64,000 bases of DNA from Streptomyces sennicomposti (GTDB lineage Bacteria; Actinomycetota; Actinomycetes; Streptomycetales; Streptomycetaceae): assembly GCF_019890635.1 (NCBI RefSeq), contig NZ_JAIOAB010000021.1, positions 1-64,000 of the forward strand, written 5' to 3'. The notes below the pieces were generated by a model. That model saw only the letters and a program-made list of their open reading frames with translations. It was not told the DNA's origin and made no database searches. Each line of letters begins with the position of its first letter. Positions within the stretch are counted from its first letter, which is position 1. The position numbers and the translations under genes are program-made. Shown piece by piece: positions 38,376-48,131 of the stretch.

Positions 38376-39293
38376 ATGCGTGTATTCGTCACCGGCGCGA
38401 CGGGCCACATCGGCTCCGCCGTCGTCTCCGAACTCCTCGAGGCCGGGCACCAGGTCGTCGGCCTGGCCCGCTCGGACCGGTCCGCCGCCGCGCTGACGGC
38501 GGCCGGCGCCGAGGCGTACCGGGGCTCCCTCGACGACCCGGACGGGCTGCGCGAGGCCGCCGCGGCGGCCGACGGCGTCATCCATCTGGCCTTCAAGCAC
38601 GACTTCTCGGACTACCAGGGGGCGGTGGCCTCCGATCTGCGTGCCGTCGAGGCGATGGGCGCCGGGTTGGCGGGCTCCGGGAAGCCCTTCGTGGTCACCT
38701 CCGGCACGCTGATGCTCGCGTTCGCGCTGCCGCCGGGACAGCTCGGCACGGAGGCGGACGTGGCCGCGCCGCCGGTTCCCCGCGTCGAGGCGGAGAACGC
38801 CGCGATCGCGCTGGCGGAGAGCGGAGTGCGCTCGTCCGTCGTACGGCTGCCGCCGTCCGTGCACAGCTCGCTCGACCGGCACGGCTTCGTCCCGCGCCTC
38901 GTCGCGACCGCCCGGGAGAAGGGGGTGTCCGCCTACGTCGGGGACGGCGCGAACCGCTGGCCCGCCGTGCATACGCTGGACGCGGCCCGGCTGTTCCGGC
39001 TGGCGCTGGAGAAGGCGCCGGCCGGGACGCGGCTGCACGGCGTCGCCGACGAGGGGGTGCCCTTCCGGGACATCGCCGAGGCCATCGGCCGCCATGTGGG
39101 CGTACCGGTGGCGAGCGTGGCCCGCGAGGAGGCCGACGCCCACTTCGGCTTCCTCGGCGTGATGGCCGCGCTGGACAACCCGACCTCCGCCGACCGGACC
39201 CGGGAACTCCTCCAGTGGCGGCCGGAGCGGGCGGATCTGCTCGCGGACATCGAGGCCGGCCACTACTTCGACACGGCCGACCGCGCGTCCTGA
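38376..39293 (+). CDS. Extended SDR, NAD(P)-dependent epimerase-like
   Basis: This 305-aa protein opens MRVFVTGATGHIGSAVVSELLEAGHQVVGLARS (TGxxGxxG cofactor motif). It lacks a clear YxxxK, as in atypical/NmrA-like SDRs; VRLPPSVHSSLDRHG and WPAVHTLDAARLFRLALE follow. Classic partner of a divergent LysR in streptomycetes. The substrate is unknown. Confidence 0.88.
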   Translation: MRVFVTGATGHIGSAVVSELLEAGHQVVGLARSDRSAAALTAAGAEAYRGSLDDPDGLREAAAAADGVIHLAFKHDFSDYQGAVASDLRAVEAMGAGLAGSGKPFVVTSGTLMLAFALPPGQLGTEADVAAPPVPRVEAENAAIALAESGVRSSVVRLPPSVHSSLDRHGFVPRLVATAREKGVSAYVGDGANRWPAVHTLDAARLFRLALEKAPAGTRLHGVADEGVPFRDIAEAIGRHVGVPVASVAREEADAHFGFLGVMAALDNPTSADRTRELLQWRPERADLLADIEAGHYFDTADRAS

Positions 39294-39412
39294 GGATCAG
39301 ACCGGCGTCCGACGAGGGTGAGTCCCTGGTCTGACGCCCCGCTCCCTTTCTTACGCCCGCGGGCTGACCCTCGCCGATCCCGTGGTCGGATGTGGCCGAA
39401 GACGGCGCGTGG

Positions 39413-39452
39413 GAGCCTCCAGAAGTCCCAACTCCCCTACTTCTGGAGGCTC
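39413..39452 (+). promoter_or_regulatory. 14-bp inverted repeat covering the ribosome site
   Basis: GAGCCTCCAGAAGT (39413-39426) and ACTTCTGGAGGCTC (39439-39452) are perfect inverted copies with a 12-nt loop. The right arm contains the GGAGG ribosome site (39445-39449) of the next gene, whose ATG is at 39455. As RNA it would hide the site; as DNA it could be an operator. Confidence 0.75.
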
Positions 39453-39454
39453 TT

Positions 39455-40051
39455 ATGCCCATGCCCATGCGTACAGCGCCGCCCGATGCCCCCGCGCGTC
39501 CGACGACCGCCTCGCCCGTCCCCCCGTGGGCGCGGCGCGCGGCGGCCGCGGCCTTATGGACGTCGCTGCCGTCGGCACTGTGGCGGTTCGCGGTGGTGGC
39601 CGGCCTCCCGCTCGGTCTCGCCCGGTCCGAGTACGACGCGATGCTGATCCCCGGCTGGGGCTATATCGTCGTGCCGGCGCTGTCCGTGCTGCAAGAAGCC
39701 CTGGCCTTCCTCACCCTGGGGCTGGTGCGGCCGTGGGGCGAGGTGTGGCCGCGGTGGATTCCGCGTCTGGGCGGCCGGCCCGTACCGGTGCCGGCCGCCG
39801 TCGTGCCCGCCGCACTGGGCGCGCTCTGCTGCACGGTCTACGGCGTGCTGTTCGTCTGGACCACGCTGCACGCCGACATGGAGATCACCCGGTGGGGAGC
39901 GTGGGTGATGAACGCCTGCTACGTGCCGCTGGTGGCGTGGGGGCCGCTGCTGGCCGTCGTCACCGTGCACTACTACCGGCGCCGCGGGTACGGCGCTCCC
40001 GGCCCCGCCACGACGCCCGCCGCTGAGTTTGGCGCGGCCGGGCCGAAGTAG
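39455..40051 (+). CDS. Small integral membrane protein, unknown function
   Basis: This 198-aa protein has four to five hydrophobic segments (ALWRFAVVAGLPLGL, YIVVPALSVLQEALAFLTLGLV, VPAAVVPAALGALCCTVYGVLFVW, ACYVPLVAWGPLLAVVTVHYY). ATG 39455 is preceded by GGAGG at 5 nt. The family is not recognised beyond a general streptomycete membrane protein. Its translation may be gated by the hairpin described just upstream. Confidence 0.75.
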   Translation: MPMPMRTAPPDAPARPTTASPVPPWARRAAAAALWTSLPSALWRFAVVAGLPLGLARSEYDAMLIPGWGYIVVPALSVLQEALAFLTLGLVRPWGEVWPRWIPRLGGRPVPVPAAVVPAALGALCCTVYGVLFVWTTLHADMEITRWGAWVMNACYVPLVAWGPLLAVVTVHYYRRRGYGAPGPATTPAAEFGAAGPK

Positions 40052-40160
40052 CGCGGCCGGACCGACCCGGAGCGGACCGACCCGAAGCGGACCGACACGG
40101 AGTGAGCCGACACGGAGTGAACCGCCGTGGAGCGAGGTGGGAGCGCCTGCGCGCGGCCGG

Positions 40161-41627
40161 TCAGGTCAGCGTGGGTTCCGCTGCGACACGGTCGGTGTTC
40201 TCCCCGGGGCCCGACGGCGGCTCGGGCACCACCGGGTCCGGGCCGGAGCCGCGCCGCCCCGGAATCATCAGAGCGGCGACCGCGGCGAGGGCCACCACCG
40301 CGGCGCCGACCACGAGGGCGGGCCGCAGACCGTCGACGAAGCTCTGTGCGCTCTCGTAGCCGCCCTGCGCGGCGAAGATCGAGGCCATCACCGCGATGCC
40401 GAGCGCGCCGCCCACCTCGCGCAGGGCGTTGTTGGCGCCGGAGGCGATGCCCTGCTGCTCCGGGCGGACGCTGGACATCACCAGGTTGGCGGCCGGGGCG
40501 AAGTACAGGGCCATGCCCACACCGCTGATGATCAGGCCGGGCAGCTGGACGCCGTAGGAGACGTCTGTGGTGACCACGTAGGCCAGGTAGCCGAGGCCCG
40601 CCGCCTGGAGGAAGAGACCCGCGGCGACGACCGGACGGCCGCCGACACGGTCGGAGAGGATGCCGGCGATCGGCGCGACGAGCATCGGCATTCCGGTCCA
40701 GGGCAGCATCCGCAGACCGGCATCGGTGGGCGAGTAGCCCAGCACGCCCTGCATGTACTGGCTCAGCAGGAAGATCGAGCCGAACATGCCCAGGAACATC
40801 AGCAGGCTCGCCGCGTTGATTCCGGAGAAGGCGCGGGAGCGGAACAGCCGCATCGGCAGCATGGGGTTCTTGGCCCGGGCGCCGTGCAGGACGAAGCCCA
40901 TCAGGAGTGCGGTGCCCGCGAACAGCCCGGTCAGCACCAGGGAACTGGTCCATCCGTCGGAAGGCCCGCGCACCAGGCCGTAGACGATGCCGAAGAGGCC
41001 GCCGCTGGCGAGGAGGGTGCCGGGGATGTCGAGGGGCGCACCGGTGCCGTAGGACTCGGCCAGGCGCAGCCGGGCGAGCGGCATGACGGCGAGGCCGAGC
41101 GGGACGTTCAGCCAGAAGATCCAGTGCCAGGAGACGTGTTCGGTGAGGCTGCCGCCGATCAGCGGGCCGGAGGCGACGGCGAGGCCGTTCACGGCGCCCC
41201 AGATCCCGTACGCCGTACCGCGCTTGGCGGGCGGCACCGCGGCGGTGAGCAGGGTCAGGGTGAGCGGCATCATCACAGCCGCACCGACCCCTTGGACCGC
41301 GCGGGCGGCGATGAGGGAGTCGATGCCCGGCGACAGGGCAGCGGCGGCGGAGGCGCCGGTGAAGACGGCGAGCCCGGCGATGAAGAGCCGCCGACGGCCG
41401 AAGCGGTCGCCGAGGGCGGCGCCGAACATCAGCAGGACGGCGAAGGTGAGCGTGTAGGCGCTCACGGTCCATTCGAGGTCGTCCAGCGCTCCCCCGAGAT
41501 CCTTGCGGATGGAGGGCAGGGCGGTGGTGACGACGAGATTGTCGAGGGCCGCCATGAATCCGGCGACACCGGTGATGATCAGGGCCCAGGCTATGGCCCC
41601 ACGGCGTGGAGCGTTCTCCAGTGCCAT
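40161..41627 (-). CDS. MFS drug efflux transporter (DHA2, 14-TMS)
   Basis: This 488-aa protein has 14 predicted segments. Motifs FMAALDNLVVTTALPSIRKDLG, GAALGDRFGRRRLF and RAVQGVGAAVMMPLTLTLL (motif C region) place it in the EmrB/QacA branch of proton antiporters. ATG 41627 follows GGGGGAGAG. It is adjacent to a TetR regulator on the same strand upstream, with related operator sequences before both genes. Confidence 0.94.
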   Translation of the reverse strand: MALENAPRRGAIAWALIITGVAGFMAALDNLVVTTALPSIRKDLGGALDDLEWTVSAYTLTFAVLLMFGAALGDRFGRRRLFIAGLAVFTGASAAAALSPGIDSLIAARAVQGVGAAVMMPLTLTLLTAAVPPAKRGTAYGIWGAVNGLAVASGPLIGGSLTEHVSWHWIFWLNVPLGLAVMPLARLRLAESYGTGAPLDIPGTLLASGGLFGIVYGLVRGPSDGWTSSLVLTGLFAGTALLMGFVLHGARAKNPMLPMRLFRSRAFSGINAASLLMFLGMFGSIFLLSQYMQGVLGYSPTDAGLRMLPWTGMPMLVAPIAGILSDRVGGRPVVAAGLFLQAAGLGYLAYVVTTDVSYGVQLPGLIISGVGMALYFAPAANLVMSSVRPEQQGIASGANNALREVGGALGIAVMASIFAAQGGYESAQSFVDGLRPALVVGAAVVALAAVAALMIPGRRGSGPDPVVPEPPSGPGENTDRVAAEPTLT

Positions 41628-41668
41628 CTCTCCCCCAGCGATGCAGTGATCGTCTGCGCGATCTCTGA

Positions 41669-41686
41669 TTAGTTGTTGATGACTGA
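41669..41686. promoter_or_regulatory. Candidate TetR operator before the efflux gene
   Basis: TTAGTTGTTGATGACTGA matches the reverse complement of the site before tetR (42380-42397) at 13 of 18 positions. Confidence 0.45.
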
Positions 41687-41770
41687 CTTCCAGGCCCCGG
41701 AACGGCCCTGGCACGTCTGCCGTGGCAGACGTGCCACTCCCCCTGCTCTGATGCTCTGTTCTGCCGCGCC

Positions 41771-42370
41771 TCAGGTTTCGTCGGCTTGGCCGACCGGTTC
41801 CGCTTTCGGCAGCCGGCCCTTGACGCGGGCGAACGACGAGAGTCCCTCCCACACCCGGTGCCCGGGCGGGAAGCCCATCGCCAGCAACGCGTTGATGAGC
41901 ATGCCGCACGCCAGGAAGGACGTCGTCTCGTCGACGTCCCCACCCAGTGGGAGGTGCACGGCCTCCCACATCCGCATCCAGCCGGCTCGGACGGCCTCGC
42001 CGAAGTCCCGGTCGCCCTCGGCCTCGGCGGCGGCCACCGCCACATACGTCTGCATCTGCAGCGTGAGCAGCTCCGGCCGCTCGACGATGACCTTGCTGTA
42101 CGCGGCTGCCATGGACCGCAGGGCTTCCTCGCCCTCCAGTCCCTCCGAGGCCTCCTGGAAGATCCGGATCAGATCCTCCGTGCAGCGGTCGACCGCGGCG
42201 AGGAAGATCGCCTTCTTGCCCGGGAAGAGCCGGAAGAGATAGGGCTGCGAGACCCCGACCCGTCGGGCGATCGCCTCGGTGGAGGTGCCGTGGTAGCCGC
42301 CGCGGGCGAACTCACTCGTCGCCGCACAGATCACGCTCTCCCGCCGGGCCTGCGCGCTCATCCTGACCAT
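41771..42370 (-). CDS. TetR family transcriptional regulator
   Basis: This 199-aa protein has the N-terminal HTH RESVICAATSEFARGGYHGTSTEAIARRVGVSQPYLFRLFPGKKAIF at residues ~10-55 and an all-helical ligand domain. It precedes the DHA2 exporter by 143 bp on the same strand and is presumably its drug-sensing repressor. A near-palindrome lies 10 bp before its start. Confidence 0.94.
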   Translation of the reverse strand: MVRMSAQARRESVICAATSEFARGGYHGTSTEAIARRVGVSQPYLFRLFPGKKAIFLAAVDRCTEDLIRIFQEASEGLEGEEALRSMAAAYSKVIVERPELLTLQMQTYVAVAAAEAEGDRDFGEAVRAGWMRMWEAVHLPLGGDVDETTSFLACGMLINALLAMGFPPGHRVWEGLSSFARVKGRLPKAEPVGQADET

Positions 42371-42379
42371 GGAAGTAAG

Positions 42380-42397
42380 TTAGCAATCAATTACTAA
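42380..42397. promoter_or_regulatory. TetR operator candidate
   Basis: TTAGCAATCAATTACTAA is an 18-bp near-perfect palindrome in an AT-rich pocket 10 bp before the tetR start. Confidence 0.65.
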
Positions 42398-42518
42398 GTG
42401 CTTCAACATTTCAGGGAACGGACCGCTGAACAGGGTCCGAAGGGTCTGAAGGGCCTCAAAATCAGAAGATGGTCGCTGAAAGAGTGGTCGGACCATCTGG
42501 GCAGGGGGGTGGACCGGC

Positions 42519-42533
42519 TATTACGCCGTAATA
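42519..42533. repeat. Palindrome TATTACGCCGTAATA, copy 1 of 5
   Basis: 7-bp arms TATTACG/CGTAATA around one central base. The other copies are at 42692, 43652, 44595 and 44744. Confidence 0.9.
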
Positions 42534-42691
42534 ATCCGACGGGCGCGCGGCCGTACGGTGACGCCTCAAGAGAGGCCCCGGTGGGAGGCGGCGAGGGGCC
42601 GCGAGGACGGAGGGCTCCGCCGGGAGGGGGCAGCGGGCTCGGCGGAGGACGGCTCAAGGTCTCCCCCACACCGCCCGCTCACACCGCGGGT

Positions 42692-42706
42692 TATTACGGC
42701 GTAATA
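42692..42706. repeat. Palindrome, copy 2 of 5
   Basis: TATTACGGCGTAATA, just beyond the 3' end of the HTH protein gene. Confidence 0.9.
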
Positions 42707-42716
42707 GATCTGAGGC

Positions 42717-43547
42717 TCAGGAGCGGGCCGAGGAAGCCTGCTCGGCCTGGAGGGCGGCTGCGGCCAGGTAGGCCGCATGCGCCTCCTGTGTCGTGGTGAC
42801 GGGTGAGGCCGTGCGCTGTTCGAGCTTGCGCAGGGACCGTACGGCGGCGGCGAGATAGCGGTTGAGACTGAGCATCTGGGTGGGAGTGACGCAGTCGGGA
42901 AGTACCGCCGAGATCTCGTCCAGCCAGTACTCCGCATCCTCGTCCAGCACCAGGGCCTCACGCTGCTCGACAAGCCGGCGGGCGACGGGGAGCAACAACC
43001 GATGAGAACGTTCGGCAGCCTCCTGCCGCCGCCTCTCCGCTTCCGCCTCCAACGCCCGGCGACGCTCAGCTTCGAGAACCGCTTCAGGCGTCCGGCGGAC
43101 CGGGCGGCCGTCCGGAGTGTCATCGGTCAGCGTGACGGCCTGCAAGCGCTTCGTCTTGTTGTACGCCGCGCTCGGCGCCGCCACGGCCAGGGCGGGCGCG
43201 AGCTGCGCCCAAGGGACTCCCGCACTCCGGGCGTCGGTCACTGCGCGAAGCTGATGCAGATCGGTCTGTTCCCTGAGGTACTCCCACAGGTGCACGCGCT
43301 TGAGCGCGGCGGACTGCTGGACCTCGGCCGCACAGTGCCGAAGTGCGGACGCGTGCTTCTCGGTGTAGAGGAGCGCGGCGTAGATCTCTTCGTCCCCCGG
43401 CATACGCTCGATGTCCGGGTCGCCGGCGGCCTCATGCAGCTGCCGCAACTCCGCGACCACTGCGCCCGCATCCAGGGAGCCGATTCGGATCGGCGGCTTG
43501 ACCAGCGGTTTTGTGGGTCTGGCCGCTGCTTGTCTGCGCTTCGCCAT
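42717..43547 (-). CDS. Putative HTH DNA-binding protein of plasmid-like element
   Basis: This 276-aa protein is not assigned to a named family. It has a basic N-terminus (MAKRRQAAARPTKPLVK), a helical region, then residues ~103-136 (VTDARSAGVPWAQLAPALAV followed by APSAAYNKTKRLQ) with the pattern of a helix-turn-helix (GVxWAQLAxALxVxxxSAAYNKxxRL). A Glu/Arg-rich coiled-coil-like segment (residues ~155-185) precedes a C-terminal helical domain. Palindrome copies flank it on both sides, so it may bind them. ATG 43547 has no strong ribosome site. Confidence 0.65.
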   Translation of the reverse strand: MAKRRQAAARPTKPLVKPPIRIGSLDAGAVVAELRQLHEAAGDPDIERMPGDEEIYAALLYTEKHASALRHCAAEVQQSAALKRVHLWEYLREQTDLHQLRAVTDARSAGVPWAQLAPALAVAAPSAAYNKTKRLQAVTLTDDTPDGRPVRRTPEAVLEAERRRALEAEAERRRQEAAERSHRLLLPVARRLVEQREALVLDEDAEYWLDEISAVLPDCVTPTQMLSLNRYLAAAVRSLRKLEQRTASPVTTTQEAHAAYLAAAALQAEQASSARS

Positions 43548-43651
43548 ACAGAGAAGTCTGCCCGAGAACGATGGATTCACATAATGTGAAACCTTGTTGG
43601 AGCTGAGAGAAGGTCAGGAGCCTTCGTAGCAGGGCTTTGTCGGCGCGTGAG

Positions 43652-43666
43652 TATTACGGCGTAATA
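43652..43666. repeat. Palindrome, copy 3 of 5
   Basis: TATTACGGCGTAATA, about 105 bp upstream of the HTH protein start. Confidence 0.9.
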
Positions 43667-44169
43667 GCTGTGGCGATTCGGACTGCCCGTCAGAGAGCGC
43701 ACGCGGGGCGGCAGTCGCACCGCCCCGCATCGCTCGCACCCGTCAGGACCGTCGGACCTGACTGCGGGGCGGAGGGACCGAAGTGACTCGAATCCCGGTT
43801 CGGGCGGCGCGGGCAGAACGAGCACATAGACCGCCAGGCGGCGCGGCCGGTGACCGGTCCGGTGACGGTGCCGGGCACTGGGGCGGGGCGGGAGCGTTTT
43901 CAGTCCCTAGGGACTGACGTTTCTCCGGGAACGGGCTCAGGGACTGAAGGCATCAGGGACCAAACCTCTCAGGGATTGGCCTGTGTGGGCGGCAGGGACC
44001 CAGGCTTCCGGCGCGGCTGCGCGGCGCGGGCTGCGCATCGAGGGACCCTCAGAGACCAGGGACCAAAACGGAGGGCCTGACAGTGTCTGGGTCCACATTC
44101 GGTCCCTGTCACGTTTCCGCAGGTCAGAGGGCTTTTCGCTAGGGACTGAGGGACTGTAGGGACCCAACC

Positions 44170-44252
44170 CGCTAATTATGAGCTGAATCTTGTTTGTGTG
44201 TTCATATGCGCGCGCGCATACAAGCAAGTAGTTGAGCACGTCATAATTAGCG
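44170..44252. repeat. AT-rich nested inverted repeat
   Basis: CGCTAATTATGA (44170-44181) and TCATAATTAGCG (44241-44252) are perfect inverted 12-mers. Between them lie CTTGTTTG/CAAGCAAG arms and a central ATGCGCGCGCGCAT self-palindrome (44205-44218). The base composition contrasts sharply with the surrounding GC-rich DNA. Confidence 0.9.
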
Positions 44253-44594
44253 ATTTTGGTCCCTCCGGTCCCTCTGGAGGGCTTCGCAAGCCTCTGACCT
44301 GCAGAAATACCAGGGACTAAGGCTCAGGGACCAAAAAGCTGCAGACCCTGTTTCCGACCCTGCGCTGGGTCCCTCGCGGTGTTGGTCCCTGGAGGGAGCC
44401 GTTCCCCGCCCAAGGGACCAGGGACCAAACGCCAGGGACCAGGGCTGCCAACCCAGGTTCAGGGACCGAGCGGCTGAGGCCCGAGGGGCCAGGGACTGAG
44501 AGGAAGCGCTCTAGGGGGAGAGTGCCGAGGACTGAGCAGGGACTCAAGCCGCCGTGCCCAGCGCGGCCCGGCTGATCCCTCCAGCGGTCCAAGC

Positions 44595-44609
44595 TATTAC
44601 GCCGTAATA
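44595..44609. repeat. Palindrome, copy 4 of 5
   Basis: TATTACGCCGTAATA with an extra C/G pair outside the arms, at the right edge of the GGGAC cluster. Confidence 0.9.
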
Positions 44610-44733
44610 GGAAACGGCCGAGCCTCCCCGCCCCCGGCCGGTTCCCCTTGAACTCAGGCCGATCTTCGGTCCCTACAGTCCCCGGGCGGTGTGCTGCCGA
44701 GCCGGCCGCTACCCGGTCCCACCCCCGCAGCCG

Positions 44734-44768
44734 CGCCTCGGGCTATTACGCCGTAATAGCCCGAGGCG
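44734..44768. repeat. Palindrome, copy 5 of 5, extended to 17-bp arms
   Basis: The core TATTACGCCGTAATA (44744-44758) is embedded in a 35-bp perfect palindrome; CGCCTCGGGC and GCCCGAGGCG extend the arms. It lies 30 bp before the argG promoter and could also act as a hairpin terminator. Confidence 0.9.
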
Positions 44769-44795
44769 TCGAGACGCCCCGTCTGACCCCCCTCT

Positions 44796-46276
<1,481 letters not shown>

Positions 46277-46288
46277 GCAGTTTCCGGG

Positions 46289-46398
46289 CGGCAGTCGTCA
46301 GTGGGGGAGTGGGGCGGAGCAGGTCCCTGACGACTGCCCCACCGGGAAGGGCCCTGGTCGACACCTTCGGTGCGGTGTCGACCAGGGCCCCTTTCTTG
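46289..46398 (+). terminator. Double hairpin terminator after argG
   Basis: Inner arms GGCAGTCGTCAG/CTGACGACTGCC (about 46289-46337) are followed by a 17-bp perfect stem 46349-46365 with 46374-46390, then CTTTCTTGTTCT. This is a strong intrinsic terminator. Confidence 0.85.
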
Positions 46399-46488
46399 TT
46401 CTCCGGCCTTCCTGTGCCCTCCCTGCCGTCCCTGACCCGCCTCCCCCCGTTGTCGTCGTCCGGTGGGGGAGTGGTCAGCGGCAGGTGC

Positions 46489-47514
46489 TCAGAAGCCGGT
46501 GAGGGTGATCTTGCCGATGGCCGAGCCGGACTCCAGGATGCGGTGTGCCTCGCGGAGGTTGGCCGCGTTGACCGGCCCGAGATCCCGGGTGGCGGTGGAG
46601 GTGAGGACGCCGGCGTCCACCAGCCGGGCGACCTGGGACAGGATGTGCCCCTGCCTGGAGCGGTCGGGGGTGCGGAACAGGGAGCGGGTGAACATGAACT
46701 CCCAGTGGAACGAAATGCTCTTGGGCTTCAGCACGCCGACCGGCAGGGAGTCGAAGTCGTCGATGGCGACGATCCGGCCGAAGGGCTGGAGTGCCTCCGC
46801 GTAGTCGGCCAGATTGCGGTCGGTGTGCGCCGTGCTGAACACATGGGTGAGCCGGTCCGCGGCCACCTCGGCGAGCTGGGGGACCAGTGGCTTGTGGTGG
46901 TCGACGACATGCTGCACGCCCATCCGGGTGGCGAACTCGACGGTCTCCGGACGGGAGGCGGTCCCGATGACGGTCAGGCTGGTCAGGGACCGGGCCAGCT
47001 GCGCCGTGATGGACCCGACGCCGCCGGCCGCCGCGGTGATCAGCAGTGCGCCGTCCTGGTTCAGACCCCCGTCCTCCAGACCCAGCCGCTCGAACAGCCC
47101 CTCCCAGGCGGTGAGCGAGGTCAGGGGGAGCGCGGCGGCCTCGGTGAAGGACAGCTTGGTCGGCTTCAGGGCGACGAGACGTTCGTCGACGACGTGGTAC
47201 TCGGAGTTCGCTCCCGCCCGGTCCACGGCACCGGCGTAGTACACCTCGTCACCGGCCTTGAACCCCTCCACCTGCTCGCCGACCGTGACGACCGTGCCCG
47301 CCGCGTCCCAGCCGAGTACCTTCGGCTCCCCACCGGGATCGGTGCTCTGCCGGATCTTGTAGTCCACGGGGTTCACGGCGACCGCGGCCACCTCCACCAG
47401 CAGATCGTGCGGGCCCGGCTCCGGGAGGGGCAGTTCCAGGTCGATCAGACTGTCCTCGTCGCCGATCGGCAGGCTCTTGCGGTAGCCGACGGCTTGCATG
47501 GTGCTGTTGCTCAT
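46489..47514 (-). CDS. Zinc-independent MDR/quinone oxidoreductase family protein
   Basis: This 341-aa protein has an N-terminal GroES-like fold (VNPVDYKIRQSTDPGGEPKVLGWDAAGTVV), ALPLTSLTAWEGLFERL, and NADPH Rossmann motif AAGGVGSITAQLAR. It matches ZADH1/QOR-like alcohol dehydrogenases that lack the catalytic zinc ligands. It is followed upstream by a MarR regulator 40 bp away on the same strand, a common pair for quinone or electrophile stress. Confidence 0.9.
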   Translation of the reverse strand: MSNSTMQAVGYRKSLPIGDEDSLIDLELPLPEPGPHDLLVEVAAVAVNPVDYKIRQSTDPGGEPKVLGWDAAGTVVTVGEQVEGFKAGDEVYYAGAVDRAGANSEYHVVDERLVALKPTKLSFTEAAALPLTSLTAWEGLFERLGLEDGGLNQDGALLITAAAGGVGSITAQLARSLTSLTVIGTASRPETVEFATRMGVQHVVDHHKPLVPQLAEVAADRLTHVFSTAHTDRNLADYAEALQPFGRIVAIDDFDSLPVGVLKPKSISFHWEFMFTRSLFRTPDRSRQGHILSQVARLVDAGVLTSTATRDLGPVNAANLREAHRILESGSAIGKITLTGF

Positions 47515-47554
47515 GGGGGACGGGTGCCCATTCCCGGCCGGCGTTCATGCGGTG

Positions 47555-48070
47555 TCAGAGGTTTTCGCCCAGCCGTTCCAGCAGGGGCGCGGCCGCCGCC
47601 AGGGTCTGCAGTTCGGCGGGGGTGAACCGCTCGGTGAGCACCGTGGCCAGCTGGCGGCCGCGTGCCTCGCGCTTGCGCCGCAGTACCCCCTCGCCGGCCT
47701 CGGTGAGCGACACGATGATCCGCCTGCCGTCGTGCGGGTCGGGCCGGCGCTCGACGAAGCCGCGCGTCTCCAGCCCGTTCACGACGGTGCCCATGGCCTG
47801 TGCGGTGACCTGCTCGGCCCGTGCCAGCTCGGCCGCCGAGGCCGGTCCCGCGCCGGCCAGCCGCGACAGGGCCGAGCGCTCGGGCAGCGACAGCTCGCCG
47901 GGGGCCCTGCTGTGCCGGAGCCGCCGCGCGACGAGACCGATGGCGTCGTACAGCGCGCCTCCGAGGTCGTACGGGTCCGCCGTTTCCGGGGGACTGTGAC
48001 GTTCGGATCGCGTGGACTCGGGCCCATCGCTGTCGTCGGGGCGGTCCGGAGGGGCGGGCTGCTGGGTCAC
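47555..48070 (-). CDS. MarR family transcriptional regulator
   Basis: This 171-aa protein has a winged helix from LPERSALSRLAGAGPASAAELARAEQVTAQAMGTVVNGLETRGFVERRPDPHDGRRIIVSLTEAG. The wing motif DPHDGRR is diagnostic. The N-terminal 40 residues are acidic and disordered. It probably represses the adjacent oxidoreductase. Confidence 0.93.
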   Translation of the reverse strand: MTQQPAPPDRPDDSDGPESTRSERHSPPETADPYDLGGALYDAIGLVARRLRHSRAPGELSLPERSALSRLAGAGPASAAELARAEQVTAQAMGTVVNGLETRGFVERRPDPHDGRRIIVSLTEAGEGVLRRKREARGRQLATVLTERFTPAELQTLAAAAPLLERLGENL

Positions 48071-48131
48071 GTCTCCAGGCTAGGCGGGCCGGAACACACG
48101 GTGAAGTCGTCCCGCGCCCCGGGCATGGCTG

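Larger units (their letters stand above)
42398..42716. other. Intergenic with two copies of the 15-bp palindrome
   Basis: No gene. It carries palindrome copies 1 (42519-42533) and 2 (42692-42706), the latter only 11 bp past the stop of the HTH protein gene. AGGGTCTGAAGGGCCTC-like direct repetition occurs near 42440. Confidence 0.7.
43900..44690. repeat. Dispersed GGGACC/GGGACT repeat cluster
   Basis: Degenerate 8-9-mers, A/C-AGGGAC-C/T-N-A, recur about every 30 bp. Examples start near 43910, 43940, 43955, 43994, 44042, 44059, 44142, 44150, 44312, 44326, 44413, 44420, 44434, 44460, 44490 and 44538. Reverse copies include 44102, 44258, 44268, 44369 and 44384. Confidence 0.85.

Noticed and set aside
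43577-44592. Short ORFs inside the repeat tract (e.g. 44317-44592 minus)
   Set aside because: Their translations only reflect GGGACC repeats (VPGP, LVPG), with no ribosome sites or codon bias.
43900-44690. CRISPR array
   Set aside because: Repeats are too short, degenerate, in both orientations and irregularly spaced; no cas genes.
44744-44758. Chromosomal parS site
   Set aside because: The palindrome TATTACGSCGTAATA does not match the conserved GTTTCACGTGAAAC parS sequence.
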